Of a DNA stretch of 64,000 nucleotides, positions 17,535-26,286 are shown in pieces (the first letter of the stretch is position 1; the number at the start of each line of letters is the position of its first letter). Location of the stretch: the NCBI RefSeq assembly GCF_900089605.1, contig NZ_LT594324.1:2914001-2978000 (forward strand), read 5' to 3'. The notes under the pieces are model-generated. The model was not told the origin of the DNA and searched no databases. It saw nothing but the letters and a program-made list of their open reading frames with translations. Both the position numbers and the translations under genes were made by a program. Source of the stretch: Micromonospora narathiwatensis (GTDB taxonomy: Bacteria > Actinomycetota > Actinomycetes > Mycobacteriales > Micromonosporaceae).

Positions 17535-17939
17535 TCACCCGGCGCACTGCGCGCAGGTGCCGAAGATCTCCAGGGTGTGGCCGACGTCGGTGAAGCCGTG
17601 CTGGCTGGCGATCTGGTCAGCCCAGCGCTCCACCGCCGGGCCGGCCACCTCGACCGTGCGCCCGCACTCCCGGCAGACCAGGTGGTGGTGGTGCCGGCTC
17701 TGGCTGCACCGGCGGAAGAGCTGCTCCCCGCCGGGCAGCCGGGTCGAGTCGATCTCCCCGGTGTCGACCAGCAGTTGCAGGGTCCGGTAGACGGTGGTCA
17801 ACCCCACCCGCGCCTTGCGGGCGACGAGCATCTGGTGCAGCTGTTGCGCGGTATGGAAGCCTTCCACCTCGCGCAGCAGCGCCAGCACCTCGGCGCGCTG
17901 CCGAGTGTTCCGGGTCGCCTTCGGGATCACCTGGGTCAC
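17535..17939 (-). CDS. zur: Zinc uptake regulator Zur (Fur family)
   Basis: A 134-residue Fur-family repressor. A winged helix (RNTRQRAEVLALLREVEG to GLTTVYRTLQLLVDTGEI) is followed by the dimerisation domain with the His-rich metal site RHHHHLVC and two CxxC zinc pairs (CREC and CAQC). HHHHLVCRECG and the proximity of zinc-free ribosomal proteins fit Zur. GTG at 17939 gives the usual length; the frame stays open further upstream. It converges with the ATPase gene and diverges from the permease remnant. Confidence 0.92.
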   Translation of the reverse strand: MTQVIPKATRNTRQRAEVLALLREVEGFHTAQQLHQMLVARKARVGLTTVYRTLQLLVDTGEIDSTRLPGGEQLFRRCSQSRHHHHLVCRECGRTVEVAGPAVERWADQIASQHGFTDVGHTLEIFGTCAQCAG

Positions 17940-18031
17940 CGTACCGCCGTCTCCGCTCGTCGCCACGCGCCGATCACGACGCCGTTCCTGCGCCCCTGCG
18001 CACCTGCCGGCCGCGCGGGCACCCGACCCAT

Positions 18032-18046
18032 TATGCGTTGCGCATA
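18032..18046. promoter_or_regulatory. perfect dyad upstream of zur
   Basis: TATGCG-TTG-CGCATA is a perfect 15-base inverted repeat about 95 bases upstream of the zur start and 105 bases before the permease remnant. It does not fit the Zur box, so a second regulator (for example an ArsR/SmtB-type metal sensor) may control zur or the divergent genes. Confidence 0.5.
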
Positions 18047-18151
18047 CGTGCATGCCGCGAGCCGGCGAGCGGGAGCGTGGACGTTCCCCCGCCTCTGACC
18101 CTACGTCACATTGTCGTCACTCTAGGATGTTCGGGTTGGACATCGGAGAAG

Positions 18152-18588
18152 GTGATCGCCCTGAGCACGACCGACCCCGCCCCTCCCGTCGCGCCGTACC
18201 CGCCCCCGCCCCGGGCCCCCGACGCCACGCCCGCGCCGCCGTCCCGGCGTGGTCGGGTGTTCGGTTCGGTTGAGGTGTTGTGTGTGCTGCTGATTCTTGT
18301 CGGTGTCCTGCATCGGCAGGTGGGTGGGTTGGTGGCGGATGCGTGGTTGCGGACGCGGTTGACGGTGTTTGTGTCGGTGCTGGTGCAGGCGGTGCCGTTC
18401 CTGGTGTTCGGGGTGGTGTTGTCGGCGGTGATCGCGGTGTTCGTGCCGCGGTCGTTCTGGTCTCGGGCGTTGCCTCGGCGTGGGGGTTGGCGGTGCCGGT
18501 GGCGGGGGTGGCGGGGGTGGTGTTGCCGGGGTATGAGTGTGGGTCGGTGCGCGGTGGGTGTCGCGGCGGTGGTCGGGATGGTGGTCTG
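18152..18588 (+). pseudogene. Broken ArsP/YcgR-type permease (frameshift and C-terminal loss)
   Basis: From a GTG at 18152 the frame encodes a Pro-rich start and then a typical first part of an ArsP_1 (DUF318) permease: SVEVLCVLLILVGV, VFVSVLVQAVPFLVFGV, FVPRSFWSRALP. Near the G-run at 18482-18486 the homologous sequence jumps frame (LAVPVAGVAGVVLPGYECGSV); here the conserved first Cys of CxCGS is Tyr. About 200 further residues of the family are missing and the TIGR03943 gene begins at once. Codons in 18255-18600 favour G at third positions (GTG, TTG, CGG), unlike the C-rich neighbours. Normal partners export or move metal with TIGR03943. Confidence 0.75.
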
Positions 18589-19308
18589 GTGAACCGGGGC
18601 GCTCAGGCGGTGGTGATGGTGTTCCTGGGCGGCGCGATCCTGCGCGCGAGTGTCACCGACGTGTATCTGCGCTACGTCAAGCAGGGTCTGCGGCCGTTCC
18701 TCATCGTCGCCGGTGTCCTCCTGGTCGTCACCGCACTGGCCGCCCTGTGGCAGGAGTTCCGCGACCACCGCCGGACCGGCGAGGAACACGACGACGGGCA
18801 CGGGCACCATCACTCCGGGCCGGCGGTGGGTTGGTTGCTGCTGCTGCCGGCCGTCGCCCTGCTCTTCGTCGCGCCTCCCGCACTGGGCGCCGACACCGCC
18901 GCCCGCGCCGGCTCCGCCCTCACCGGCAACCAGGACACCGCGTACCCGCCCCTGCCGCCCGGCGACCCGGCGAGGCTCACCCTCCTCGACTACGGCTACC
19001 GCGCCGTCTACGACAACGGCCGGACCCTGCGCGACCGGCAGATCCAGCTCACCGGCTTCATCGCCCCCGGCCCCGACGGCCAACCCATGCTCGCCCGCAT
19101 CATCCTGTCCTGCTGCGCCGCCGACGGCATACCCATCAAGATCGGACTGGGCGGCGACGTGCCCCAACTGCCCGCCGACACCTGGGTGCAGGCCACCGGT
19201 CGCTGGCTCCCCCACACCGCCAAGGATCCCGTCAACGACTCCGACATCCCGTACTTCCAGGTGGACGCCTGGCAGAAGGTCAATCCACCCGCCGAACCCT
19301 ACGAATAG
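18589..19308 (+). CDS. TIGR03943 (DUF1980) putative permease subunit
   Basis: A 239-residue protein with two N-terminal helices, a His/Asp-rich loop (GEEHDDGHGHHHSG) and a third helix (about 80-100), then an external C-terminal domain (LTGFIAPGPDGQPMLARIILSCCAADGIPIKIGL, ending WQKVNPP). This matches the TIGR03943 family that normally pairs with an ArsP-type permease. The GTG at 18589 gives the standard NRGAQAVV opening. Its permease partner here is broken, so it may work with another permease or be on the way out. The His-rich loop and Zur linkage suggest a metal role. Confidence 0.85.
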   Translation: MNRGAQAVVMVFLGGAILRASVTDVYLRYVKQGLRPFLIVAGVLLVVTALAALWQEFRDHRRTGEEHDDGHGHHHSGPAVGWLLLLPAVALLFVAPPALGADTAARAGSALTGNQDTAYPPLPPGDPARLTLLDYGYRAVYDNGRTLRDRQIQLTGFIAPGPDGQPMLARIILSCCAADGIPIKIGLGGDVPQLPADTWVQATGRWLPHTAKDPVNDSDIPYFQVDAWQKVNPPAEPYE

Positions 19309-19463
19309 TCACCCCGGGGAGATCGACGGGTACGCGAAACAACCGGCATGCCGCTCGCTCTGGCGGGGAACCAACCGATCGTGTCCGCCGTACCCAAGCC
19401 GCGCCCCCGCCCGGCGCTGCCCGGCCTCGGGGCAGCCGCCGATGAGGCGGCCGTGCCAGGCCG

Positions 19464-20072
19464 GTGACCGCTGGCGGCCCTCTCACCAACCTGGTGGCCC
19501 AGTACGGCTACCTGGGCGTCGCCCTGCTCGTCGGGGTGGAGAGCTTCGGTGTTCCCGCGCCGGGTCAGACAGCGATCATCCTCGGCGCCGGATACGCGGC
19601 GCACGGCCACCTGGCCGTTCTCGGGGTCGCGGTGACCGCGTTCCTGGCCGCCGTGGTCGGAGACAGCATCGGCTACCTGATCGGTCGCGCCGGCGGGCGG
19701 CGGATCATTCTGCGCTACGGCAGCTACGTCCGGCTGACGCCGGAGCGGTTCGCGCGGCTGGAGGGGGTGATGCGCCGGCACGGGCCGAAACTCGTCGCGG
19801 TCGCCCGTTTCGTCGAGGGTCTGCGCCAGTTCAACGGGATCATCGCTGGCGCCACCGGCATGCCGTGGCGACGATTCGCCGTCTTCAACGCCATCGGTGC
19901 CGCCCTCTGGGTGGCTGTGTGGGTGACCGTCGGCTACTTCGCCGGGGACCACATCCGCGCCATCGTGGCGCAACTGCACCACTTCCAGTGGTACCTCGTC
20001 GCCGCCGCGCTCGTCGTCGCGCTCGCCTACCTCGGATGGCGGTTGGCCCGTCGACAGTCCCGCCCGGGATGA
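19464..20072 (+). CDS. DedA-family membrane protein
   Basis: A 202-residue DedA/SNARE-associated (VTT domain) protein: GVESFGVPAPGQTAI, the re-entrant GDSIGYLIGRAGG, and RFVEGLRQFNGIIAGATGMPW, with five hydrophobic segments. Family members support membrane lipid scrambling (undecaprenyl-phosphate, PE) and proton-linked homeostasis. The start is GTG 19464 with a weak ribosome-binding site. The preceding 155 bases hold no gene. Confidence 0.9.
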   Translation: MTAGGPLTNLVAQYGYLGVALLVGVESFGVPAPGQTAIILGAGYAAHGHLAVLGVAVTAFLAAVVGDSIGYLIGRAGGRRIILRYGSYVRLTPERFARLEGVMRRHGPKLVAVARFVEGLRQFNGIIAGATGMPWRRFAVFNAIGAALWVAVWVTVGYFAGDHIRAIVAQLHHFQWYLVAAALVVALAYLGWRLARRQSRPG

Positions 20073-20086
20073 TCGATCTCTTGGTG

Positions 20087-20122
20087 GTCCCGCCGGGCCG
20101 CGCGGAGGCGGCCCGGCGGGAC
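20087..20122. terminator. bidirectional terminator
   Basis: Perfect 15-base arms (GTCCCGCCGGGCCGC at 20087-20101, complement at 20108-20122) with a 6-base loop, between convergent dedA and the ABC substrate-binding gene. Confidence 0.88.
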
Positions 20123-20126
20123 GATC

Positions 20127-21155
20127 TCAGCTGGCAGCCTTCACGAACTCGGTCGTGTACGTCTTGGTCAGGTCGATCTGGTCGGCCTTCGCCTTCACCG
20201 CCTCGTTCGACGGCTTCAGCACCTCCAGGACCGTCTGCGGGCCGTCGGCCGGCATCACGCCGTCGGCGGTGAACATGCCCTTGGAGTCGTTGATCGACTG
20301 CTCGTAGAGCTTCGGGTCGGAGCCCGCGTAGTCGGCCGGCATCTTCGCGGCGATCTCCGCGGCGGTGTGCGTGTCGATGAACGTCAGCGTCTTGACGAAG
20401 GCGTTGACCATCTTCTGGATGGTCTCCTTGTGCTTGGCGACGAAGTCGCACGGCATGTAGAGGGAGGCGCCGGGGTAGAGGCCGCCGAGGGCCGCCCTGG
20501 TGCCTTCCTGCGTCCTCATCTCGATGAAGACCTTCGCCTTGCCGGAGCTGGTCAGCTTGGCGATCGTCGGGTCGGTGGTCATGCCGGCGTCGATGCCGCC
20601 GTTGTCGATGGCGGCGATGAAGGTCTGGCCGGCCCCCGCCTTGACCGTCGTGTACTTCGACGGCTCGACGCCGTTGCGGACGGCCAGCGCCCGGGTGATC
20701 ATGTCGGTCGAGGAGCCGGGGCTGGTGACGCCGAGCTTCTTGCCCGCGAAGTCCTTCGCCGAGGTGATCGTGCCGGCCTTGCCGCTCGCGACGACCTCGG
20801 CCTCCCCGGGGACGTCGGCGAACTGCACGACGCTCTCCACGCACTTGCCCTTGGCCTGCAGGTCGACGGTGTGGTCGTAGAAGCCGACGACGCCGTCGAC
20901 CTCGCCGGCGAGCATGACGTTCTCCGCCTGGGCGCCGGACGGCTCGCTGAGCAGCTGCACGTCGACGCCGGCGTCCTTGAAGTAGCCGAGTTGCTCGGTG
21001 AGCTTCGCCGGCAGGTAGATGACCTTGTCCAGCCCGCCGACCATGATCTTGATGGTGGTGGGCTGCTCGCCGCCGGCGGCGGGCGACTGGCCGCGGCAGG
21101 CGGTCAGACCGAGCGCCAGGGCGGGGATCGCCAGCAGCGCGATTGACTTACGCAT
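20127..21155 (-). CDS. ABC transporter substrate-binding lipoprotein (SsuA/NMT1-type)
   Basis: A 342-residue lipoprotein with signal peptide and lipobox LTAC (Cys20). The fold follows the NMT1/SsuA/TauA type: GGLDKVIYLPAKLTEQLGYF, AGEVDGVVGFYDH, GKKLGVTSPGSSTDMI, ALGGLYPGASLYMP. These bind sulphonates, thiamine precursors, nitrate or aromatic acids; the ligand cannot be read. It is the last gene of a three-gene operon (ATPase, permease, binding protein) facing away from a CitA/CitB-type two-component system. ATG 21155 follows AGGAGAG. Confidence 0.9.
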   Translation of the reverse strand: MRKSIALLAIPALALGLTACRGQSPAAGGEQPTTIKIMVGGLDKVIYLPAKLTEQLGYFKDAGVDVQLLSEPSGAQAENVMLAGEVDGVVGFYDHTVDLQAKGKCVESVVQFADVPGEAEVVASGKAGTITSAKDFAGKKLGVTSPGSSTDMITRALAVRNGVEPSKYTTVKAGAGQTFIAAIDNGGIDAGMTTDPTIAKLTSSGKAKVFIEMRTQEGTRAALGGLYPGASLYMPCDFVAKHKETIQKMVNAFVKTLTFIDTHTAAEIAAKMPADYAGSDPKLYEQSINDSKGMFTADGVMPADGPQTVLEVLKPSNEAVKAKADQIDLTKTYTTEFVKAAS

Positions 21156-21184
21156 GTGCAACTCTCCTATTGTGATGGGGGTTT

Positions 21185-22021
21185 TCAGCGGGGTTGCCAT
21201 TTGGTCAGCCGGCGTTCGACGACCGTGAGCACGGCCTCGGCGAGCAACGCCAGCACGGTGGTGATGATCATGGCGGCATAGATGCCGGCCGCGTCGAACG
21301 TGCCCTGGGATTGCGAGATGAGCAGGCCGAGGCCCTTGTCGGCGCCGGCGTACTCGCCGACGATCGCGCCGATGAGCGCGAAGCCGAAGGCCGTGTGCAG
21401 GCTGGCCAGGATCCAGGTGGTCGCGCTGGGCAGCACGACGGTACGCATCAACTGCCAGCGGGTGGCCCCGAGGATGCGGGCGTTGTCGTCGATGACCTTC
21501 GACACCTCGCGGGCACCCTGGAACGCGTTGAAGAAGACGCCGAAGAAGACCAGTACGAACGCCGTCGCCACCTTCGAACTCATGCCCAGGCCGAACCAGA
21601 TGACGAAGAGCGAGGCGAGGACGATACGTGGGATCGCGTTGGCGGCCTTGATGAACGGCGCGAGGACCTCGGCGATGAACCGGGCCCGGCCGAGGACCAC
21701 GCCCATCACGACGCCGGCCAGAGCCCCGAGCACGAAGCCGAAGACGGCCTCCTGCAGCGTGTAGGAGATCTGGGTCCAGATGGAGCCGACGGCGGTGCCC
21801 TCGGCGAACCAGACGACCAGCTTGTGCCAGATGGCGCTGGGCGAGGAGTAGAAGAACGGGTCGATCCAGTAGGTCGCGGCGAGCTCCCAGGAGCCGAGCC
21901 AGAGCGCGACCAGCGCCAGGCGGGCCGCCAGGACGCCCCACCGGATCCCGCGCCCCACCGATGACCGGGGGGTGGCGGTCTCGACCTGGGCCGGGGATTC
22001 GGCCAGCGCGATGTCAGCCAC
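21185..22021 (-). CDS. ABC transporter permease (SsuC/TauC-type)
   Basis: A 278-residue permease with six helices and the BPD EAA-type loop (DDNARILGATRWQLMRTVVLPSA). YSSPSAIWHKLVVWFAEG after the first helix is typical of the SsuC group. GTG 22021 overlaps the end of the ATPase gene by 8 bases, showing translational coupling. Confidence 0.92.
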   Translation of the reverse strand: MADIALAESPAQVETATPRSSVGRGIRWGVLAARLALVALWLGSWELAATYWIDPFFYSSPSAIWHKLVVWFAEGTAVGSIWTQISYTLQEAVFGFVLGALAGVVMGVVLGRARFIAEVLAPFIKAANAIPRIVLASLFVIWFGLGMSSKVATAFVLVFFGVFFNAFQGAREVSKVIDDNARILGATRWQLMRTVVLPSATTWILASLHTAFGFALIGAIVGEYAGADKGLGLLISQSQGTFDAAGIYAAMIITTVLALLAEAVLTVVERRLTKWQPR

Positions 22022-22823
22022 GGGAGGCTCCCTTCTTGCGGGCGATCTCGACCTCGTCGCGCAGCGGTTCCCAGACCTTCCGGTAGAGGTCGAGGAAGTG
22101 CGGGTCGAGGCGGATCTCGTCGACGTTGCGCGGTCGGGGCAGATCCACCGTGACGACGGTCTTGACGGTGGCCGGCGCCGCGGTCATGACGACGACCCGG
22201 TCGGCCAGGGCGATCGCCTCGGTCAGGTCGTGGGTGACGAAGACGACCGCCGCGCCGGTGCCCGCCCACAGCCGCAGCAACTCGCCCTGCATGAGTTCGC
22301 GGGTCTGCACGTCGAGCGCGCCGAAGGGCTCGTCCATCAGGATGATCTCGGGCTCGGTGATGAGGGTCTGCGCCATCGCCACACGCTTGCGCATGCCGCC
22401 GGAGAGCTGGTGGGGGTAGTACCTCTCGAAGCCGGTCAGGCCGACGGTGTCGATCCACCTCTGGGCCCGGGCGCGGGCGTCGGCCTTCGACACGCCGCGG
22501 TAGCGCAGGCCGAGGGCGATGTTGTCGCTGACCGTACGCCAGGGCAGCGTCGCGTCCTGCTGAAACATGTATCCGACGGTGCGTGGGATTCCGGTGACCG
22601 GGGCTCCGCCGACGGTCACCGTTCCCCCGCTCGCCGGTTCGAGGCCGGAGATCAGCGAGAGGGTGGTCGATTTGCCGCAGCCGGTGGGACCGACGACGGT
22701 CACGAACTCCCCGGGCGCCACGTCGAGCGTGACCTCCCGCATCGCCGTGAAGGAACCGCCGTTCGTGGACGGGAATATCTTGGTGGCCCGATCCAGCCGG
22801 ATGGCGGGTGTGCTCTGGGTCAT
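22014..22823 (-). CDS. ABC transporter ATP-binding protein (SsuB/TauB-type)
   Basis: A 269-residue ATPase with Walker A GPTGCGKST, Q-loop MFQQD, signature LSGGM, Walker B IILMDEPFGALD and switch His in FVTHD. It is the first gene of the operon. No Shine-Dalgarno precedes the ATG; TACGGT at 22832-22837 (minus strand) sits 8 bases ahead, indicating a leaderless transcript. Confidence 0.94.
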   Translation of the reverse strand: MTQSTPAIRLDRATKIFPSTNGGSFTAMREVTLDVAPGEFVTVVGPTGCGKSTTLSLISGLEPASGGTVTVGGAPVTGIPRTVGYMFQQDATLPWRTVSDNIALGLRYRGVSKADARARAQRWIDTVGLTGFERYYPHQLSGGMRKRVAMAQTLITEPEIILMDEPFGALDVQTRELMQGELLRLWAGTGAAVVFVTHDLTEAIALADRVVVMTAAPATVKTVVTVDLPRPRNVDEIRLDPHFLDLYRKVWEPLRDEVEIARKKGASRG

Positions 22824-22944
22824 AGCGGCAGACCGTAGCTGTGAAGAAGAAGTTTCCGCGCGGTTTCGTCCATTGCGCGGCCAACTCGCGTAGATCCCTT
22901 TCTGCGCGTTCTGCTCACCACGTTTGCGCAGGTAGCGTGGCGGC
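22824..22944. promoter_or_regulatory. divergent leaderless promoters
   Basis: Both flanking genes lack Shine-Dalgarno sites. Each has a -10-like hexamer 6-8 bases before its start codon: TACGGT on the minus strand (22832-22837) for the ABC operon and TAGCGT on the plus strand (22933-22938) for the kinase. The 121-base space is probably where the cognate response regulator acts. Confidence 0.55.
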
Positions 22945-24534
22945 GTGAAGCGACGCCCCCTCCGCCTGGTCACGCAGACGATGCTGCTGCAGGTGGTCGT
23001 CGTCGCGATCGTGGCCGCCGCCGGATTCACCCTCGCCACCCTGCTGCTGCGCGAGGAACTGGAGCAGCAGTACGAGCAACGGGCGCTGGCCATCGCCCGC
23101 TCCGTCGCCCAACGTCCGGGCCTCGCCGAGGAGGTCCGCACCGGCACGCCGTCGGTCGCCGGCGACGTGCAGCGGTACGCCGAACAGGTCCGCACGGCGA
23201 ACAACGCGTTGTTCGTCGTGATCGCCGACCGCGACGGGATCCGCTTCTCGCACACCGACGGCCGGCTGATCGGCGAGCACGTCAGCACCGATCCGTCCGG
23301 GCCGCTCGCCGGCCGCGAGGTGGTCAACGTCGAGCGCGGCACCCTCGGGCTCTCCGCCCGCGGCAAGGTGCCGCTGCGTGACCAGTCCGGTGTCGTTGTC
23401 GGCGAGGTCAGCGTCGGTATCGACGCCGACGAGATCGACAACCGCCTCCACGAGCTGCTGCCGGTCGCGGAGGTCTTCACGGCCCTGGCGCTCGGCGTGG
23501 GCGTCGGAGGGGCGGCGCTGCTCGCCGTCCGCCTCAAGCGGCGCACCCTCGGCCTGGAACCCACGGACCTCGCGGACCTGGTCCGGGAGCAGGTCGCGGT
23601 GCTGGAGGGCGTACGCGACGGAGTGCTGGCGGTGGACGCGGAGGGACGCGTGAGCGTCTGCACCAAGCAGGCGACGCGCCTGCTGACCGAGCCGGTGACA
23701 CCGGGCGCGCCGGCCACCGACGAGGTGCTCGACCTGCTCGAGGACCGCTCCCCGCTCACCGGCGGCCTGCGACTGCTCGGCGACCGCGTGGTGGCGGTGA
23801 CCCGCCGGCCGGTCCGCCGCAACGGTCAGGATCTCGGCGTCGTGTTGACCCTGCGCGACCACACCAACCTCGACGACATGGCGCGCGAACTGGAGGCGAC
23901 CCGGGCGCTGACCGACGCGCTGCGGGCCCAGGCGCACGAGCACACCAACCGGCTGCACGCGCTGAGCGGGCTGCTGCACCTCGGCGACATCGGCCGCGCG
24001 CAGGCGTACCTGCGGGAGCTGACCGCCACCGCGTCGGTCACCGCGCCGCCGGGGCGGATCGGTGACCCGTATCTGGATGGCCTGCTGGCGGCGAAGACGG
24101 CGGTGGCCTCGGAGGCCGGGGTGACGCTGCGCCTGGGCGAGGACACCTGGGTGCCCGGTCGGCTGACCCGCCCGCTGGACGTCTTCACGGTGCTGGGCAA
24201 CCTGGTCGACAACGCGATCCGAGCGGCCACCGCGGGAACCCGGCGGCCCGGCTGGGTCGAGGTGAGCCTCCTGGCGGACGAACGTGACCTGCACATCTAC
24301 GTGGCGGACAGCGGCGACGGGATCGCTCTGGCGGACCCCTTCGCGCCCGGGACCTCGACCAAGGAGGAACCCGGGCGGGGGCTCGGGCTCGCCCTGGCTC
24401 GCCGTATCGCCCGCAGCCACGGCGGCGACGTCCGCGTCGGCCCGGTCGTCCCGGGGCAGGGCGCGGTGTTCGTCGCCGAGATCCCCGGGGTGCTGAACCC
24501 TGCCGCCGCGCTGAGTTGGGAGGGCACTGGATGA
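22945..24534 (+). CDS. CitA/DcuS-type sensor histidine kinase
   Basis: A 529-residue kinase: helix 1 (about 12-35), an extracytoplasmic sCache/PAS-like sensor (about 36-175; LFVVIADRDGIRFSHTD, LIGEHVSTD, GREVVNVERGTLG, RGKVPLRD), helix 2, a cytoplasmic PAS (VLEGVRDGVLAVDAEGRV), the SPOB-type HEHTNRLHALSGLLHLG phospho-His region and HATPase_c (NLVDNAIRAA, DSGDGI, GRGLGLALA). Such kinases sense small carboxylates. It is divergent from the SsuABC-type operon, which it likely controls. GTG start, leaderless. Confidence 0.92.
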   Translation: MKRRPLRLVTQTMLLQVVVVAIVAAAGFTLATLLLREELEQQYEQRALAIARSVAQRPGLAEEVRTGTPSVAGDVQRYAEQVRTANNALFVVIADRDGIRFSHTDGRLIGEHVSTDPSGPLAGREVVNVERGTLGLSARGKVPLRDQSGVVVGEVSVGIDADEIDNRLHELLPVAEVFTALALGVGVGGAALLAVRLKRRTLGLEPTDLADLVREQVAVLEGVRDGVLAVDAEGRVSVCTKQATRLLTEPVTPGAPATDEVLDLLEDRSPLTGGLRLLGDRVVAVTRRPVRRNGQDLGVVLTLRDHTNLDDMARELEATRALTDALRAQAHEHTNRLHALSGLLHLGDIGRAQAYLRELTATASVTAPPGRIGDPYLDGLLAAKTAVASEAGVTLRLGEDTWVPGRLTRPLDVFTVLGNLVDNAIRAATAGTRRPGWVEVSLLADERDLHIYVADSGDGIALADPFAPGTSTKEEPGRGLGLALARRIARSHGGDVRVGPVVPGQGAVFVAEIPGVLNPAAALSWEGTG

Positions 24535-25220
24535 TCCGGGTACTCGTGGTGGACGACGACTTCCGGGTCGCCGCCCTGCACTCGTCCTTCGTCAACCAGG
24601 TGTCGGGCTTCACCTCGGTCGGTGTCGCGCACACCGCCGAGGCGGCGGTGGCGGCCTCCGCCCGGCTCCGGCCCGACCTCGTCCTGCTGGACCAGTACCT
24701 GCCCGACGGCCTGGGCACCTCGGTGTTACGTGATCTCGCCGCCGACGTCATCATGCTGACCGCGGCCGACGACTCGGTCACGGTCCGCGCGGCCCTCTCC
24801 GCCGGGGCGCTGAACTACCTGGTCAAGCCGTTCACGCCGGCTCAGCTCGGGGAGCGGTTGCTCGCGTACGCCCGGTACCGCGGCCAACTGACCGGCGAGC
24901 GCGGCCTCGGGCAGGATGAGATCGATCGAGCGATGGCGATGCTGCACGACGCGGACGCGCCCGCCGCGGGGCTGCCCAAGGGCCGTTCCGCGGTGACCGC
25001 GCAGCGGATCCTGTTCGCGATCCGGGACGCGGTCGCCCCGATGACGGCGGTGGAGATCGCCGACGCGACCGGTGTTTCCCGCGCGACCGCCCAGCGCTAC
25101 CTGGCCGACCTGGCCCAGAGCGGCAAACTGGAGCTGAGCCTGCGGTACGGGTCGGCGGGACGCCCCGAGCACCTGTACCGGTGGCGGGGCACCTCCCGTG
25201 CCGGCGGTGGCACCGGCTGA
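24531..25220 (+). CDS. CitB/DcuR-type response regulator
   Basis: A 229-residue regulator: receiver domain (VVDDDF, phospho-Asp in LVLLDQYLPDG, Lys in YLVKPFTP) and a C-terminal winged helix (PMTAVEIADATGVSRATAQRYLADLAQSG) of the CitB type. ATGA overlap with the kinase. Predicted targets are the divergent ABC operon and its own operon. Confidence 0.93.
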   Translation: MIRVLVVDDDFRVAALHSSFVNQVSGFTSVGVAHTAEAAVAASARLRPDLVLLDQYLPDGLGTSVLRDLAADVIMLTAADDSVTVRAALSAGALNYLVKPFTPAQLGERLLAYARYRGQLTGERGLGQDEIDRAMAMLHDADAPAAGLPKGRSAVTAQRILFAIRDAVAPMTAVEIADATGVSRATAQRYLADLAQSGKLELSLRYGSAGRPEHLYRWRGTSRAGGGTG

Positions 25221-25273
25221 CCCGCCTGCCCGGCATAATGCCAGTTGTCCGAACAGGAACGGGAAGGATGGCG

Positions 25274-26146
25274 ATGAGGTTAGGTCTGCACTACTGGAAC
25301 TTCTCCACGCCCGCCGACCCGGCGGAGATCGCGCCGACGCTGGCGGAGACCGCCCGGATCGCGGAGCAGGCCGGTGTGTCCGCGTTCTCGGTCATGGACC
25401 ACTACTTCCAGATGGAGTTCAGGACGGCGGCCGAGGAGCCGATGCTCGAGGCCTACACGACGCTGGGCTACGTGGCGGCGAAGACCGAGCGGATGACGCT
25501 CGGCGTCCTCGTCACCGGGGTGATGTACCGCTACCCGGGCCTCCTCGCCAAGATCGTCACCACTCTCGACGTGCTCTCCGGCGGCCGGGCCCGGCTCGGC
25601 ATCGGCGCGTCGTGGTACGACCGCGAGCAGCATGGCCTCGGCGTACCGGTCGTCCCGGTCGGCGAGCGCTTCGAACGGCTCGAGGAAGCCCTGCGGATCT
25701 GCCGGCAGATGTGGAGCGAGGAGAACGGCCGGTTCGACGGCAGGCACTACCAGCTGGCCGAGACGCTGAACGTGCCGGCGTCGATCAGCCGCCCGCACCC
25801 GCCGATCATGATCGGTGGCGGCGGTGAGAAGAAGACCCTGCGGCTGGTCGCCCGCTACGCCAACCTGTGCAACCTGTTCGGCGACAGCCCGTCCGAGGTC
25901 GCGCGGAAGCTCGACGTGCTGCGGGAACACTGCCGGGCCGAAGGCCGTGACTACGACAGCATCGAGAAGACCGTGCTGGTCATGCGACCGCCGCTGGCCG
26001 ACGTCGACGCGTTCGTGGCCGAGGTCGCCGAGTACGCCGCGCTCGGCGTGACCGAGGTGCAGACGATGCCCGACCGCCACCCGGTCGAGTTCGCCCGGCA
26101 ACTGGCCGAGCGGCAGGTCGTCGCGCGGCTGGCCGGACTCGCCTGA
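25274..26146 (+). CDS. LLM-class F420-dependent oxidoreductase
   Basis: A 290-residue luciferase-like TIM barrel: MRLGLHYWNFSTP, SAFSVMDHYFQ, LGVLVTGVMYRYP, SGGRARLGIGASWYDREQHGLG, RPHPPIMIGGGGEKKTLRLVARYANLCN. These motifs belong to F420-dependent members, which reduce or oxidise small organic substrates with hydride from F420. ATG 25274 has AAGG six bases upstream; ATG 25268 is two codons earlier. It follows the two-component genes by 53 bases and could belong to their regulon. Confidence 0.92.
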   Translation: MRLGLHYWNFSTPADPAEIAPTLAETARIAEQAGVSAFSVMDHYFQMEFRTAAEEPMLEAYTTLGYVAAKTERMTLGVLVTGVMYRYPGLLAKIVTTLDVLSGGRARLGIGASWYDREQHGLGVPVVPVGERFERLEEALRICRQMWSEENGRFDGRHYQLAETLNVPASISRPHPPIMIGGGGEKKTLRLVARYANLCNLFGDSPSEVARKLDVLREHCRAEGRDYDSIEKTVLVMRPPLADVDAFVAEVAEYAALGVTEVQTMPDRHPVEFARQLAERQVVARLAGLA

Positions 26147-26286
26147 TCCCGCCCGGAGGCGGAGCCCCGGCCTCGTGCGGATACCGGGCTTCCCACGCCC
26201 CGGCTCGCTGTCGCGTGATCGCCTGTCGGCTCAGACCACGGTCGAGCCAGAGCCGGAGCGGGTGCGGCGGCGGGCCGGGTCAGGAT

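Noticed and set aside
18152..18592. Treating the permease reading frame as an intact short gene
   Set aside because: The homologous sequence changes frame, loses a conserved Cys and stops far short of family length.
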